The notes below the pieces were generated by a model that saw only the letters and a list, made by a program, of their open reading frames with translations, ran no database searches and had not been told where the DNA came from. Below, in pieces: positions 32,525 through 41,900 of a DNA stretch of 64,000 nt. This stretch comes from Bacteroidia bacterium. Lineage in GTDB: Bacteria > Bacteroidota > Bacteroidia > Chitinophagales > Saprospiraceae. The stretch covers positions 1 to 64,000 of the forward strand of contig JAUIKE010000004.1 of assembly GCA_030430845.1 (NCBI GenBank). The letters run 5' to 3'. Position 1 is the first letter of the stretch, and the number at the start of each line of letters is the position of its first letter. A program made the position numbers and the translations under genes.

Positions 32525-33743
32525 AGGCACCTTAAATGAGTATGCTTACCATTTGGTGGAGCAGTTTAAAGTAAAGGGCGAAATCGAAGAAATCGTTCTC
32601 ATAACAGATACGCTTCCGGCAGGCGAGCAATATCAAATAGAAGAAGGCCTTGTTAAAGTTACGGTGAAGGACGTCTGGTCTTTCAATGCGATGAATAATC
32701 CCCTCACCATTCTAAAAGCAGTTAGGGAGAGTAAGGCAGATATAGTTTTATTCAACATCCACTTTCTCACTTTTGGCGACAAAAAAGTGCCGGCTGCCCT
32801 TGGCCTGATGATTCCGATGCTGTGCCGTTTATTGGGATTCCCTTCGGTAGTAATCCTGCACAACATTATAGAAAGTGTAGATCTGTCCTCAGCGGGCATT
32901 ACTAAAAACCCTGTACTGAGATTTATTTTCCAGATGATTGGTACCATGCTTACCCGTTTCTTGCTGGGATCCAATATGCTGGCTGTAACAATTTCCAAGT
33001 ATGTAAATATTTTGGAGAAAAAGTATAAGACGAAAAAAGTAGCATTGATTCCTCATGGCACTTTCGAGATGCCTGAAGAACCAGATTTTCAACTACCTAA
33101 GGGCCCTAAAAAGGTGATGGCTTTCGGAAAATTTGGCACCTATAAAAAAGTGGAGAACATGATCGAGGCAGTTGAGAAAGTAAGAAAAGAACTGAACGAA
33201 GAGATAGAAATTGTAGTCGCAGGAACGGATAGTCCTAACAATAAGGGATACCTGGATCGAGTAGCTCAAAAATATAGAGATGTGCCTCAAATAACGTTTA
33301 CTGGCTATGTGGCGGAAGAAGATGTACCAAGGATTTTCAGAGAGAGTGCCGTTGTTGTTTTTCCTTACACCAGCACCACCGGAAGCTCGGGTGTACTGCA
33401 TCAGGCGGGCAGCTATGGCAACGCCTGCGTCTTGCCCAACATCGGAGATCTGAAAATATTGATTGAAGAGGAAGGTTATACCGGTGAGTACTTCGAGCCG
33501 GAATCAGTTGACAGTCTGGCTGATGCGATCCGGGCACTCTTAAGCAACGAAGATCGTCGCCAAATGATTGCGCGGCAAAACTATGCCGCAGCAGCCTCTC
33601 TGCCGATGGAAGATATTGCCGACTGGTACTTACTGCACTTCGAAGCTTTGTTGAATAAAAAAACAAGAGCTAAAGGAGCTCGGAAGAAATCATTTATAAA
33701 CACCAATAAAGAAACAATAGGTTGGAAGGCTCAAAGAGCATAA
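32478..33743 (+). CDS. Family 4 glycosyltransferase
   Basis: 421 residues. GT-B fold: N-terminal IALVSPYPPSKGTLNEYAYH, and a C-terminal donor domain with MAFGKFGTYKKVENMIEAVE, then VVFPYTSTTGSSGVLHQAGS and GEYFEPESVDSLADAI. The usual E-x7-E region is altered (TSTTGSSGVLHQAGSYG lacks the first Glu), a variation seen in some GT4 subfamilies. Acts in the cytoplasm on a lipid-linked or nascent glycan, sugar unknown. Last gene of the operon starting at 30874. A terminator follows at 33812. Confidence 0.87.
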   Translation: MKKLRIALVSPYPPSKGTLNEYAYHLVEQFKVKGEIEEIVLITDTLPAGEQYQIEEGLVKVTVKDVWSFNAMNNPLTILKAVRESKADIVLFNIHFLTFGDKKVPAALGLMIPMLCRLLGFPSVVILHNIIESVDLSSAGITKNPVLRFIFQMIGTMLTRFLLGSNMLAVTISKYVNILEKKYKTKKVALIPHGTFEMPEEPDFQLPKGPKKVMAFGKFGTYKKVENMIEAVEKVRKELNEEIEIVVAGTDSPNNKGYLDRVAQKYRDVPQITFTGYVAEEDVPRIFRESAVVVFPYTSTTGSSGVLHQAGSYGNACVLPNIGDLKILIEEEGYTGEYFEPESVDSLADAIRALLSNEDRRQMIARQNYAAAASLPMEDIADWYLLHFEALLNKKTRAKGARKKSFINTNKETIGWKAQRA

Positions 33744-33811
33744 AAATTACGCAATAACAGCAGAACTTTATTAGGTCTATTAATGAATTTTGGGAATAAT
33801 AAAGTTCATCA

Positions 33812-33852
33812 GATTTTGACGGGCGCATTCATGGGAGGTGCCCGTCTTTTTT
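33812..33852. terminator. Intrinsic terminator between convergent genes
   Basis: GACGGGC / GCCCGTC arms (33818-33824 and 33840-33846) followed by six T on the plus strand. An additional AT-rich hairpin (AACTTTATTA / TAATAAAGTT) precedes it at about 33764. Serves the GT4 operon and possibly the minus-strand regulator ending at 33851. Confidence 0.8.
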
Positions 33853-34486
33853 AATTTAAGAGCTCCCGATGCTCAATCGCCCACTTAAGCAAGGCATTTT
33901 GCCCCCCACCTAGCTCTAACTTTTTACTGATATTGGATCGATGGTTTGACACGGTTTTAGGACTAATGAAAAGCATATCGGCGATTTCAGCCGTTGTCTT
34001 TTGGCGGGCGATCAATTTCAGAATATTAACCTCATGCTCGGTCAGCTTGTCCAAAGCATCGTCTTTTTTTGGGCTCTGAGTTAAGAGGTAGTGGGTAAGA
34101 CTTGGATTTACGTAGGCCTTGCCTGATGCTACGGAACGGATACAATCCAGAATTTCCTGCTCACTGCTCTCTTTTAGAAGGTACCCCATGACCCCTACTT
34201 TTAGTGCATTTTTAAAGAAATGCTCGTCTTTAAAAAGGGTCAGTAAAACGAATCGGGTTCTGATACCTTCTGCTATCAGGGTTTTGGCCACTTCCAAGCC
34301 TGTCAGATGCGGCATCTCGATGTCGAGCACCGCTACATCAGGTTGGAGTGCCCGAATTTTTTCCAAAGCATTCTTACCATCGGCAGCGCTGCCCACCCAC
34401 TTAGTTTCTTCTGATTCTTTCAACAGATCTGTGACCCCCTTTCTGAGGATCGGATGATCGTCGGCGTTAAACACACTTATAGACAT
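33851..34486 (-). CDS. NarL/FixJ-type response regulator
   Basis: 211 residues. REC domain with D9/D10 and phospho-acceptor D55 (AVLDIEMPHLTG), switch Thr in VLLTLF and the Lys in GYLLKES; C-terminal LuxR-type HTH (LTEHEVNILKLIARQKTTAE and SPKTVSNHRSNISKKL). Ends one base from the start of the cognate kinase reading order: the kinase at 34488-36482 lies directly upstream on the same strand with a 1-nt gap. Targets unknown. Confidence 0.93.
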   Translation of the reverse strand: MSISVFNADDHPILRKGVTDLLKESEETKWVGSAADGKNALEKIRALQPDVAVLDIEMPHLTGLEVAKTLIAEGIRTRFVLLTLFKDEHFFKNALKVGVMGYLLKESSEQEILDCIRSVASGKAYVNPSLTHYLLTQSPKKDDALDKLTEHEVNILKLIARQKTTAEIADMLFISPKTVSNHRSNISKKLELGGGQNALLKWAIEHRELLN

Positions 34487-34487
34487 T

Positions 34488-36482
34488 TTAATTGCTTTTT
34501 TTGCTTATAGGTACATGAATATCAATTACGGTTCCTTTAGGGGAACCTTTTTCTATTTTTAGTTTGCCGCCTATGGAGGAAATTCGTTCGTACATGGTGC
34601 GAAGGCCCAGGCTTTTGGATTTGATGACGGCCAACTCATGGTCAAAGCCTTTCCCGTTATCTTGGATCTTCAGGTGAATGGCACCTTCTTTTTGATGGAT
34701 GGTCACCTTCGCAGCGGTCGCTTCGGCATGTTTGATAATGTTACTAAGCGCCTCCTGGACCGTTCGGAAGACATTGATTTCCGCTTTTTCGGACAACTGG
34801 CCGTCAACCATTTCAATATCTTTGGTAATAAAAAGATCGGAAGCTTTACCAACTTTTTCGACCATGTCATTGATGGTAGCGGTGAGGCCAAATTTTTCCA
34901 ATTGGAAAGGGTGTAAATCTCTTGAGATGGACCGCACTTCTTCCAGGGTGTTCGAGATCATAGTTTGGTTTTCGAGGGTCACATTATGAGAAGATTCCAA
35001 TTGTTTTTTGATAAGTAGCAGTGATTGCCCTACTCCGTCGTGAAGGTCGCGTGCGATTCGTTTGCGGTCTTCTTCCTGGGCATAGATCAGGGCCTCGGCA
35101 AAAGCTTTTTTGTCGTTGCGCTCCCGGCGGATGCGGTTTATCTGAAAGCCCAGATAGCCAAGAAGAACAAGTAATCCGGCACTTCCCGTATAGAGGTTCC
35201 TTTGTCGTGCAATTTTTGCATTGGATTTTTCGAGTTCGAGGATTTCATTTTGTTGGGTTAAGATTTGCTTTTCTTTTTGCACGGTCTGGTATTTTTCTTC
35301 GATCTCTGCGATGGCCTTTACTTTTTCGGTATCCAGAGTATTGACCTGGTAGCTTTTATATTGTTCCAGGTTTTTTAAAGCTTTGTCATACTGCCCTGTT
35401 TGCTTGTATATTTGATAGAGCTGATCACTGACACCTGCTACATAGCCGGGGAGCTCATTTTCCTGAGCCAGCTGAAGGGCTTCCTCACCGTATGTAATGG
35501 CTTTGGATAACTGCCCCGTTTGTCGGTACAAAGAGGTGAGGTTCCGTTTAATAAGGACCATAAGTAAAACGTCTCCCAGATCTTTTGACAGTATTTCTGC
35601 CTGCTTTGTAAGTTCCAGTGCCTCTGGATATTCTGCTTTGCCCTCCTTTATCGTCGCCATATTGATCAGATGTCTCATGGCGGATTGTTTATTGTTAAGC
35701 TTTTGTGCCAAGGCATACGCTTTTTCAAAGTTCTGGAGCGCTTTGTCATAAAAAAGGTGGACGCTGTCTTTATAAAGTTGAGCGCCTGCTGAAATAGTGT
35801 CAGCAATGTAAGCATAGCTTTCAGCCAGCGCCTTAAGGTTCAGCCCCTGATTATTAAGGGCGAACATGCGTGGCTGGTCTTGCTTTAGGGCTTCTGCAAT
35901 TTGCAGGGCCTTGTTCGTATATTCTTCTGCTTTATCCGGCTGTCCGAGCCTCCAGAATGCGTCTCCGAGGTTAATATAGGGGTTGGTCAAATTAGAAGAG
36001 TCCTTCAGCTTTTCCCAGGTTTCTAAAGCACTTAGATAATACTGGACGGCCTGGTTGTAATCCGCTTTATTCACGGCTACGGCCCCCAGCTTATTATTGG
36101 CATAAGCAACTTGCCCCTCATCTTCCAGCGACTGATAGATGGCCCTGCCCTCCAGTATTAACTCTTCTCCCTTTGGGATGTCTCCAAAAATCCGGTAGGT
36201 ATCTCCCAGCTCAAGCAAAGCCTTAGCATGGATCCCCCGGTCATCATGGTCTTTGCTGATTTCAACGGAACGGACTCCCAAAATCACAGAGCTGTCCTCA
36301 TTCGTAAAGCTGTAAGAAATACTCAATTGAATGAGTGTATCCACTTGTCGGGAGTTCGGGTTTTCAATTGCCATCGCCCGCAAAAAATTCTGAGGCGTAG
36401 CTTGAAGGTTAATAGGCCCCGATGGGTCAGACTGTGCCTGAAGAGATATGGCAAAGAACAGAAAAACAATATAGAGTCTCAT
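34488..36482 (-). CDS. TPR-containing sensor histidine kinase (HisKA_3/NarX type)
   Basis: 664 residues. Signal peptide 1-16; periplasmic TPR array about 40-390; coiled coil to about 425; one transmembrane helix (LYTGSAGLLVLLGYLGFQI); then a HisKA_3 dimerisation domain with phospho-acceptor H481 (RIARDLHDGVGQSLLLIKK) and a HATPase with NVFRTVQEALSNIIKHA and NGKGFD. This TPR-kinase/LuxR-regulator pairing is widespread in Bacteroidota. The TPR sensor may read protein partners or cell-envelope state; the signal is unknown. Confidence 0.92.
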   Translation of the reverse strand: MRLYIVFLFFAISLQAQSDPSGPINLQATPQNFLRAMAIENPNSRQVDTLIQLSISYSFTNEDSSVILGVRSVEISKDHDDRGIHAKALLELGDTYRIFGDIPKGEELILEGRAIYQSLEDEGQVAYANNKLGAVAVNKADYNQAVQYYLSALETWEKLKDSSNLTNPYINLGDAFWRLGQPDKAEEYTNKALQIAEALKQDQPRMFALNNQGLNLKALAESYAYIADTISAGAQLYKDSVHLFYDKALQNFEKAYALAQKLNNKQSAMRHLINMATIKEGKAEYPEALELTKQAEILSKDLGDVLLMVLIKRNLTSLYRQTGQLSKAITYGEEALQLAQENELPGYVAGVSDQLYQIYKQTGQYDKALKNLEQYKSYQVNTLDTEKVKAIAEIEEKYQTVQKEKQILTQQNEILELEKSNAKIARQRNLYTGSAGLLVLLGYLGFQINRIRRERNDKKAFAEALIYAQEEDRKRIARDLHDGVGQSLLLIKKQLESSHNVTLENQTMISNTLEEVRSISRDLHPFQLEKFGLTATINDMVEKVGKASDLFITKDIEMVDGQLSEKAEINVFRTVQEALSNIIKHAEATAAKVTIHQKEGAIHLKIQDNGKGFDHELAVIKSKSLGLRTMYERISSIGGKLKIEKGSPKGTVIDIHVPISKKSN

Positions 36483-36570
36483 GTTAAGAGTTTTTCAATG
36501 GGTTAGATATTTTCTAAGCTACGAAAAAAATATCGAGCTATTTTAAAATACCTACCCATCAAAAATGTAA

Positions 36571-37017
36571 TCATTGACCTATGGAAAAATTAATAGGCAC
36601 ATACACTGTGCTGGCTCCGAAATAATTTTCCCCCTTAATGTGAATGGTTTTAATCGATTGCATCGCAGTAAGGGTAACTTTGTCAAAGTATGTATTGACA
36701 CTCTTGGCTATGTTGACCTCATTGATTGTTCCTTTCGGGCCAATGTTTACTTTCAGCACAACCTGACCCTCCAAGCCGTTTTCGAGCATTGTTTCGGGGT
36801 AGATCAGATTGTTCGCCAGGCGTTTTTTGATCTGGTCAACAGCGGTTTTGCTGTGTTCGAGAGAAAGAGCATTCTTTGGATTGTTTTTTTTATCAGTTGA
36901 TAGGTTTTTTTCGATGGCCGTCTGATCAATTTTTGCAACTACTTGAGAAGATTGTCCAAAGCTGATGTGAGCAACCAAAACGAGGGTGAAAATGGAGGTG
37001 ATGCGGAAAGTTTTCAT
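36571..37017 (-). CDS. Exported TonB C-terminal domain protein
   Basis: 148 residues from ATG 37017 (a TTG two codons upstream is less likely). Signal peptide about 1-22 (ending ISFGQ). C-terminal half is a TonB_C domain (LANNLIYPETMLENGLEGQV then VLKVNIGPKGTINEVNI, ending in SIKTIHIKGENYF), but there is no N-terminal membrane anchor or proline-rich spacer as in true TonB, so it is a soluble periplasmic relative of the kind common in this phylum. Role unknown. -7 box TACCTTTG at 37057-37050. Confidence 0.75.
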   Translation of the reverse strand: MKTFRITSIFTLVLVAHISFGQSSQVVAKIDQTAIEKNLSTDKKNNPKNALSLEHSKTAVDQIKKRLANNLIYPETMLENGLEGQVVLKVNIGPKGTINEVNIAKSVNTYFDKVTLTAMQSIKTIHIKGENYFGASTVYVPINFSIGQ

Positions 37018-37049
37018 GATCAATTATTTTTTATGGTTTTGATATGATA

Positions 37050-37057
37050 CAAAGGTA
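37050..37057 (-). promoter_or_regulatory. Candidate -7 box of the TonB-C gene
   Basis: TACCTTTG on the minus strand fits TAnnTTTG exactly and is 33 nt before ATG 37017. Confidence 0.5.
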
Positions 37058-37192
37058 TTTGCCTTTGAGTGGGTAAGACATAGGGGCAGGGGTGGGAATT
37101 GACTAGGGTCTGGGCCCTATTTCCGCTCCGGCGGCGGGTAAACCCCTGCTGGATAGGCTTGCAAAACCCCATACGGGCAAGCTTGCAAAACC

Positions 37193-37353
37193 TTGCAAAA
37201 GCGGACAAAAGCGGACATTGGATGGCAGGTGTGGGGGAAAACTTGTAACTTTGTCTGAGCAAAAAAAGTCGGTAGTGACCTGGTGACTCCAAGTCACCAG
37301 GTCACTACCGCCCCGTCCCTCACTCCAATATTCCTGGACTCCAATATCATTGC
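37193..37353. repeat. Dispersed palindromic repeat, copy 2
   Basis: Second copy of the repeat at 480-682. Two 10-bp units (GCGGACAAAA type), TAACTTTG at 37246-37253, the identical 41-bp inverted repeat with 19-bp arms at 37270-37310, then two 16-bp tandem units at 37322-37353 (four in copy 1). It ends 58 nt before the cyclodeaminase gene. CTTGCAAAA is repeated three times just upstream (37159-37200). Together with the rest of 37024-37411 this gap holds no gene. Confidence 0.75.
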
Positions 37354-37411
37354 ATTTTGTTAACTTTCGTAATAAAAATCCACAATCCCACAATCCTACA
37401 ATCCTCCACCC

Positions 37412-38359
37412 ATGCCCAAACTCATCGACCGGCCTACCATCCAACAGCTCATCCAACAAGCCGATATCAATGACCTGCTCCGATATATCGAAGAGGCCTT
37501 CATCGCCTATTCTTCGCAAAAAGCCGTTGTTCCACCCGTCGGGACCCTTACCTTTGATGATCCGCCAGGAGATGTACACATCAAATATGGCTACATCCGG
37601 CAGGACGATTACTACGTCATCAAAATAGCCTCGGGCTTTTATGAAAATCCTGCTCTTGGCCTGTCCTCTAGCAATGGCCTGAACCTGGTGTTTAATCAAA
37701 AAACAGGTGTTTTAGAATCGATCTTACTGGACGAGGGCTACCTGACAGATGTACGCACCGCCCTGGCTGGCGCAGTCGTGGCGAAGCATCTGGTACCCAA
37801 AAAAGTTTCGGCCATCGGTATTATCGGTACGGGTATCCAGGCACGTTTGCAGTTGCATTACCTAAAAGAAGTGGTGGACTGCAAAGAAGTGTTCGTCTGG
37901 GGCCGTTCTCCCAAACACGCACAGGCCTACAAAGAGGAAATGAGCCAACATGGTTTTACAGTTCATATGGCATCTACTACTCAGGAACTCGCCAGGGCTT
38001 GTAATCTGATCGTTACCTGCACTCCGTCCACTACTCCCTTGCTGTATGCAGATCAATTACAGGAAAATACCCTAATTACCGCCATGGGAGCAGATACACT
38101 CGGCAAGCAGGAACTGGATGTCAAAATTCTGCAAAAAGCAAATTTGATCGTGATGGACAGCAGCTCCCAATGCCAGGAGCACGGCGAAATCCACAAGGCC
38201 TTTAAAAATGGTTTGTTGAAGGATAAAAAAATGATCGAACTCGGTGATTGGATCATGTCACCCGAACGAAGCCTCTCCAGGGGGCTCGTAGTGGTCGATC
38301 TAACTGGTATCGCTACGCAGGATGTTCAGATATCAAAATTTGTACTGGATCATTTGTAG
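37412..38359 (+). CDS. Ornithine cyclodeaminase / mu-crystallin family protein
   Basis: 315 residues. N-terminal substrate lobe (IEEAFIAYSSQKAVVPPVGT, KYGYIRQDDYYVIKIASGF) and a Rossmann NAD(P)-binding lobe with IGIIGTGIQARLQLHYL. Catalytic-domain landmarks include DVRTALAGAVVAKHLVPK and the late MGADTLGKQELD. Family members convert ornithine to proline, reduce cyclic imines or act as amino-acid dehydrogenases, so the substrate is not fixed by sequence. Transcribed from the region carrying repeat copy 2. The 5-oxoprolinase gene 635 bp downstream on the other strand also handles proline-like rings. Confidence 0.88.
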   Translation: MPKLIDRPTIQQLIQQADINDLLRYIEEAFIAYSSQKAVVPPVGTLTFDDPPGDVHIKYGYIRQDDYYVIKIASGFYENPALGLSSSNGLNLVFNQKTGVLESILLDEGYLTDVRTALAGAVVAKHLVPKKVSAIGIIGTGIQARLQLHYLKEVVDCKEVFVWGRSPKHAQAYKEEMSQHGFTVHMASTTQELARACNLIVTCTPSTTPLLYADQLQENTLITAMGADTLGKQELDVKILQKANLIVMDSSSQCQEHGEIHKAFKNGLLKDKKMIELGDWIMSPERSLSRGLVVVDLTGIATQDVQISKFVLDHL

Positions 38360-38412
38360 AAAAAAGAAAGGCTTTCTTACATTTGGATGCACACTTAATG
38401 AAGTAAAGTCTT

Positions 38413-38964
38413 ATGGCAAAGTTCAAATTCAAATGGAATTCCGAAAAATTAGTCAGCCTTTCGGCTATGAGCATTAGCTTAATTACCCTCCTAATTTTTA
38501 TCTACCAAACGAACCTGATGCGCAAACAGAATGAACTGTCGATCATGCCTTATCTGGGACTTTCCACTACAAACGATTCCGGCACTTTTACTTTTGAATT
38601 GAACCTCCTGAACCATGGAGTAGGGCCCGCTATTATTGAATCCGTAACGATGGAATATCAAGACCAGAAATATGATCTGAGAGAATTTGAAAATTCTGTG
38701 TATAACTTTCTGAAATCCAAACGCCCGGCACTGGACAGCATATACACTATATCTGTCTCTACTTTAGATAGAGGAATGGCCATTCCTGCTAATACCAGCT
38801 ACAATATTTTTAGCACCCGAAACTCTCCGCAAGGATATCAATTGATTATGGAGGGTCTGAATGATCTCCTGCAGACAGGGCTCAAATATGAAATCGTTTA
38901 CAAGAACATAAACGGAGATCTTTGGAAACTCTTTAATGATTCAGAAGGGCCGATAAAACTTTGA
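38413..38964 (+). CDS. Membrane-anchored protein of unknown function
   Basis: 183 residues. One N-terminal transmembrane helix (LSAMSISLITLLIFIYQTNL, about 16-35) and a basic N-terminus, followed by a beta-rich extracytoplasmic domain starting NELSIMPYLGLST and containing NLLNHGVGPAIIESV. This layout recurs in uncharacterised Bacteroidota and proteobacterial proteins, but I know no function. Fifty-three nt after the cyclodeaminase, perhaps co-transcribed. Its stop codon touches the first base of a terminator palindrome. Confidence 0.65.
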   Translation: MAKFKFKWNSEKLVSLSAMSISLITLLIFIYQTNLMRKQNELSIMPYLGLSTTNDSGTFTFELNLLNHGVGPAIIESVTMEYQDQKYDLREFENSVYNFLKSKRPALDSIYTISVSTLDRGMAIPANTSYNIFSTRNSPQGYQLIMEGLNDLLQTGLKYEIVYKNINGDLWKLFNDSEGPIKL

Positions 38965-38997
38965 TAAGGTATTTGGCCAGATGGCCAAATACCTTAT
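38964..38997. terminator. Bidirectional terminator between convergent genes
   Basis: Perfect 15-bp arms (ATAAGGTATTTGGCC and complement) with loop AGAT. The left arm starts on the last base of the plus-strand stop, and the right arm contains the minus-strand TAA (38994-38996). Confidence 0.8.
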
Positions 38998-41900
38998 TGC
39001 GCTTTCCCATATCCACCCCCTCCTGGTGTTTTTACCAATATTTTCTCTCCTTTTTTCACGGCCCGGCTATCCACTCCTTGTAACTTCTCCTTTTTTCCAT
39101 CCGATTTTATCAAATACTGTTCCCCTACTTTCCCCGGCTGCCCCCCTTGCATTCCAAATGGAGGTACTACCCGATGCTGACTGAGAATGGTCAATTCCAG
39201 ATCTTCCAAAAATTCAATTTCGCGGACTATACCGTCGCCGCCTCTCCACTTCCCTTCTCCTCCGGAGTTTTCTCTTAAACCAAAATGGTGCAGGCGGACC
39301 GGAAATTTACGCTCCATCTCCTCGGGGTCGGTAATGCGCGTGTTGGTCATGTGCTGGTGCACGCCGGAGCGTCCGTCAAATCCGGGCCCCGCTCCGACAC
39401 CTCCGCAAATGGTCTCATAATAGCCGAAGGTGGCATTGCCAAATAGTAAATTGTTCATTGTACCCTGGCTACAAGCGGCTAAACCCAGGGCTTTGATTAA
39501 GGTATCGACGAGTCGTTGGCTGACCTCTGTGTTGCCGCCCACTACAGCCGGACATTTATCCGGATCATCTGCAAAGGAGGGGTGTAAAAAACTATTGGGT
39601 AAAACGATATCTACCTTTTCCATCAAGCCTTCGTTCAAAGGAATATTTTGCCCGCACCAGAGGCGCAAAATATAGATCACGGCACTGTAAACGATCGAAA
39701 TATTGGCATTCAAATTATAAGGATGCGGCCCGGAAGTGCCTTCAAAGTCAAACTGTATTTTTCCATCTTGAACGCGGATCTTTACACAAATTTTATGGCC
39801 GTCATCCAGTTTTTCTGATGCAGAAAAAACGGCTCCATTATGCTGCTGCAAAATTCGCTGAATGGCATCGGCAGATACCTGCTTGATCTGCCCCATGTAA
39901 TGGCGTACCTTTTCCAGGCCAAACTGCCTGACGAGCTTTTTTAAGGCTTGTTCGCCTGAGCGAAGAGAGGCCAGGGCGGCATTGATATCGGCCAGGTTGG
40001 CCTCGACAGCCCGACTCGGAAAAGGCGACTGCTCAAGCTGTTCGCGTAGCAATGTCCAATTCGTTTGCCTACTCTCAACGGCGTACATAGGCAAAAAAGC
40101 CACACCTTCTTCTGCCAGCGACTGGGCATCGGGCGGCATAGAACCGGGCCGCTTCCCGCCTACCTCAGCATGATGTGCCCGGTTGGCCACATAGCCGATC
40201 AGCTCATCATCATCTGTAAACACACCGCTGATCAGGGTAATATCCGGCAAGTGAGAGCCGCCGAACTTGGGGTGGTTCGTAATAATGACATCGCCAGGCC
40301 GAAAGGGTAATCGCTCCCTTACCAGCCGGGTACAAATGCCCAGGCTGCCCAAGTGTACCGGAATGTGCGGGGCATTAACCAAGAGTTCAGCATCCGGAGT
40401 CAATAAAGCACAGGAAAAATCCAGTCTTTCCTTCACATTAACAGAAAAAGCCGTGCGCTGCAACTGCGCTCCCATCTCTTCGGCAATGGCCATAAAACGA
40501 TTGGTGAATAGTTCGATCTCCACGGCTTCTTTGTAAGTTTTGGCTTCTTGCTCCGTTTGGCGGGGCTGATAATCGAGACGCAGATCCTTATTCGGACAAA
40601 AAGTGGCCAGCCAGTCGGTTTCCAGGTATACCGTCGCATGATTGTTTAGCAGCAGGGCCGGGCCTTTGACTTGCATGCCAGGCTCCAGATCGCCCCAGCG
40701 ATAGGCAGGGATGGCTGCTTCCTTGCCGGCAGTTGGCTTCAGAATATGTTGCGGACTGGCTTTTTGGCCATTTTTTGTTAGGGAAAATGACTGTACCTCG
40801 TTTTGCCGAGTGCCGGAAGTTACCTTGATGCTTTCTACTTCTATGCTGGCTTGCTCGGGATAATAACCGAATAGTTGCTGGTATTTTTCCTGAAATCCCT
40901 GTTCCAGGTCCTCTACTTTCATCCAGTCGATCTCGATGGTGTTTTCCTGGCCCTCGAGCCTCAGATAAATAAACTGTGTCAATACCTCTACGTGATGAGT
41001 GGAATAACCGGCGCTCATCAAGGCATCGATGCTTTGACTGGCCAGCTCTCCTACTGTGAAGGGCAACTCGCTCTGATAGTTAGACAAAGGCTGTAAGATC
41101 TGTCGCTCCGACATTCTTTCTACCCGTGCATTTCCTATACCATAAGCACTGAGTAAGCCGCCGTCAAATGGGACGATCACCTTGGGCGTGTGGAGTATTT
41201 CGGCAATTTTACAACAATGCTGTCCGCCGGCCCCGCCAAAGGCAACCAGGGCATAGTCAGTCGGGTCAAAGCCTTTGCTGACCGAAATGCGGCGGATGGC
41301 TTCAGCCATTTTTTCGTTGGCAATACGCTCCAGGCCGGTAGTCAGGTCCTGGAGGCTATAGCGCTCGCCGGTTTCTAGTTCGATTTCTTCGATCAGTTTG
41401 AGGGCTGCTTTTTTCGAGGCCTCCAGGTCAATGGGAATACCCATGCTGGAAGGATCCATTTTACCCATCAGAAGATTGATGTCGGTGATCGTTAAGGGGC
41501 CTCCGGCGCCGTAGCAGGCCGGGCCGGGAAAAGCACCGGCGCTTTCGGGACCTACTTGTAATTTGCCGTGCTGGAAATAGCAGATAGAACCGCCGCCGGC
41601 TGCCACCGTTTCGATCGATAGGGTAGGGCTGAGCATCTCGATGCGGTCGATGTTGGAGATGTATTCGTAATCGTACTGTCCGTCGTAACGGGCCGTGTCA
41701 GTACTGGTGCCGCCCATGTCGAAGGTGAGGATATGTTCTTGCTGATGCTGTCTTGCAATGATGGAGGCTCCCACCACACCCCCGGCCGGCCCGCTCAGCA
41801 GGCTGTCCTTGGCATGAAACTGCCCGGCATGGATGAGCCCGCCTGCGCTGGTCATGACCAGCATGGACTGCTCCTCTTCGTCCGATAGGTGCTTGCGGAT

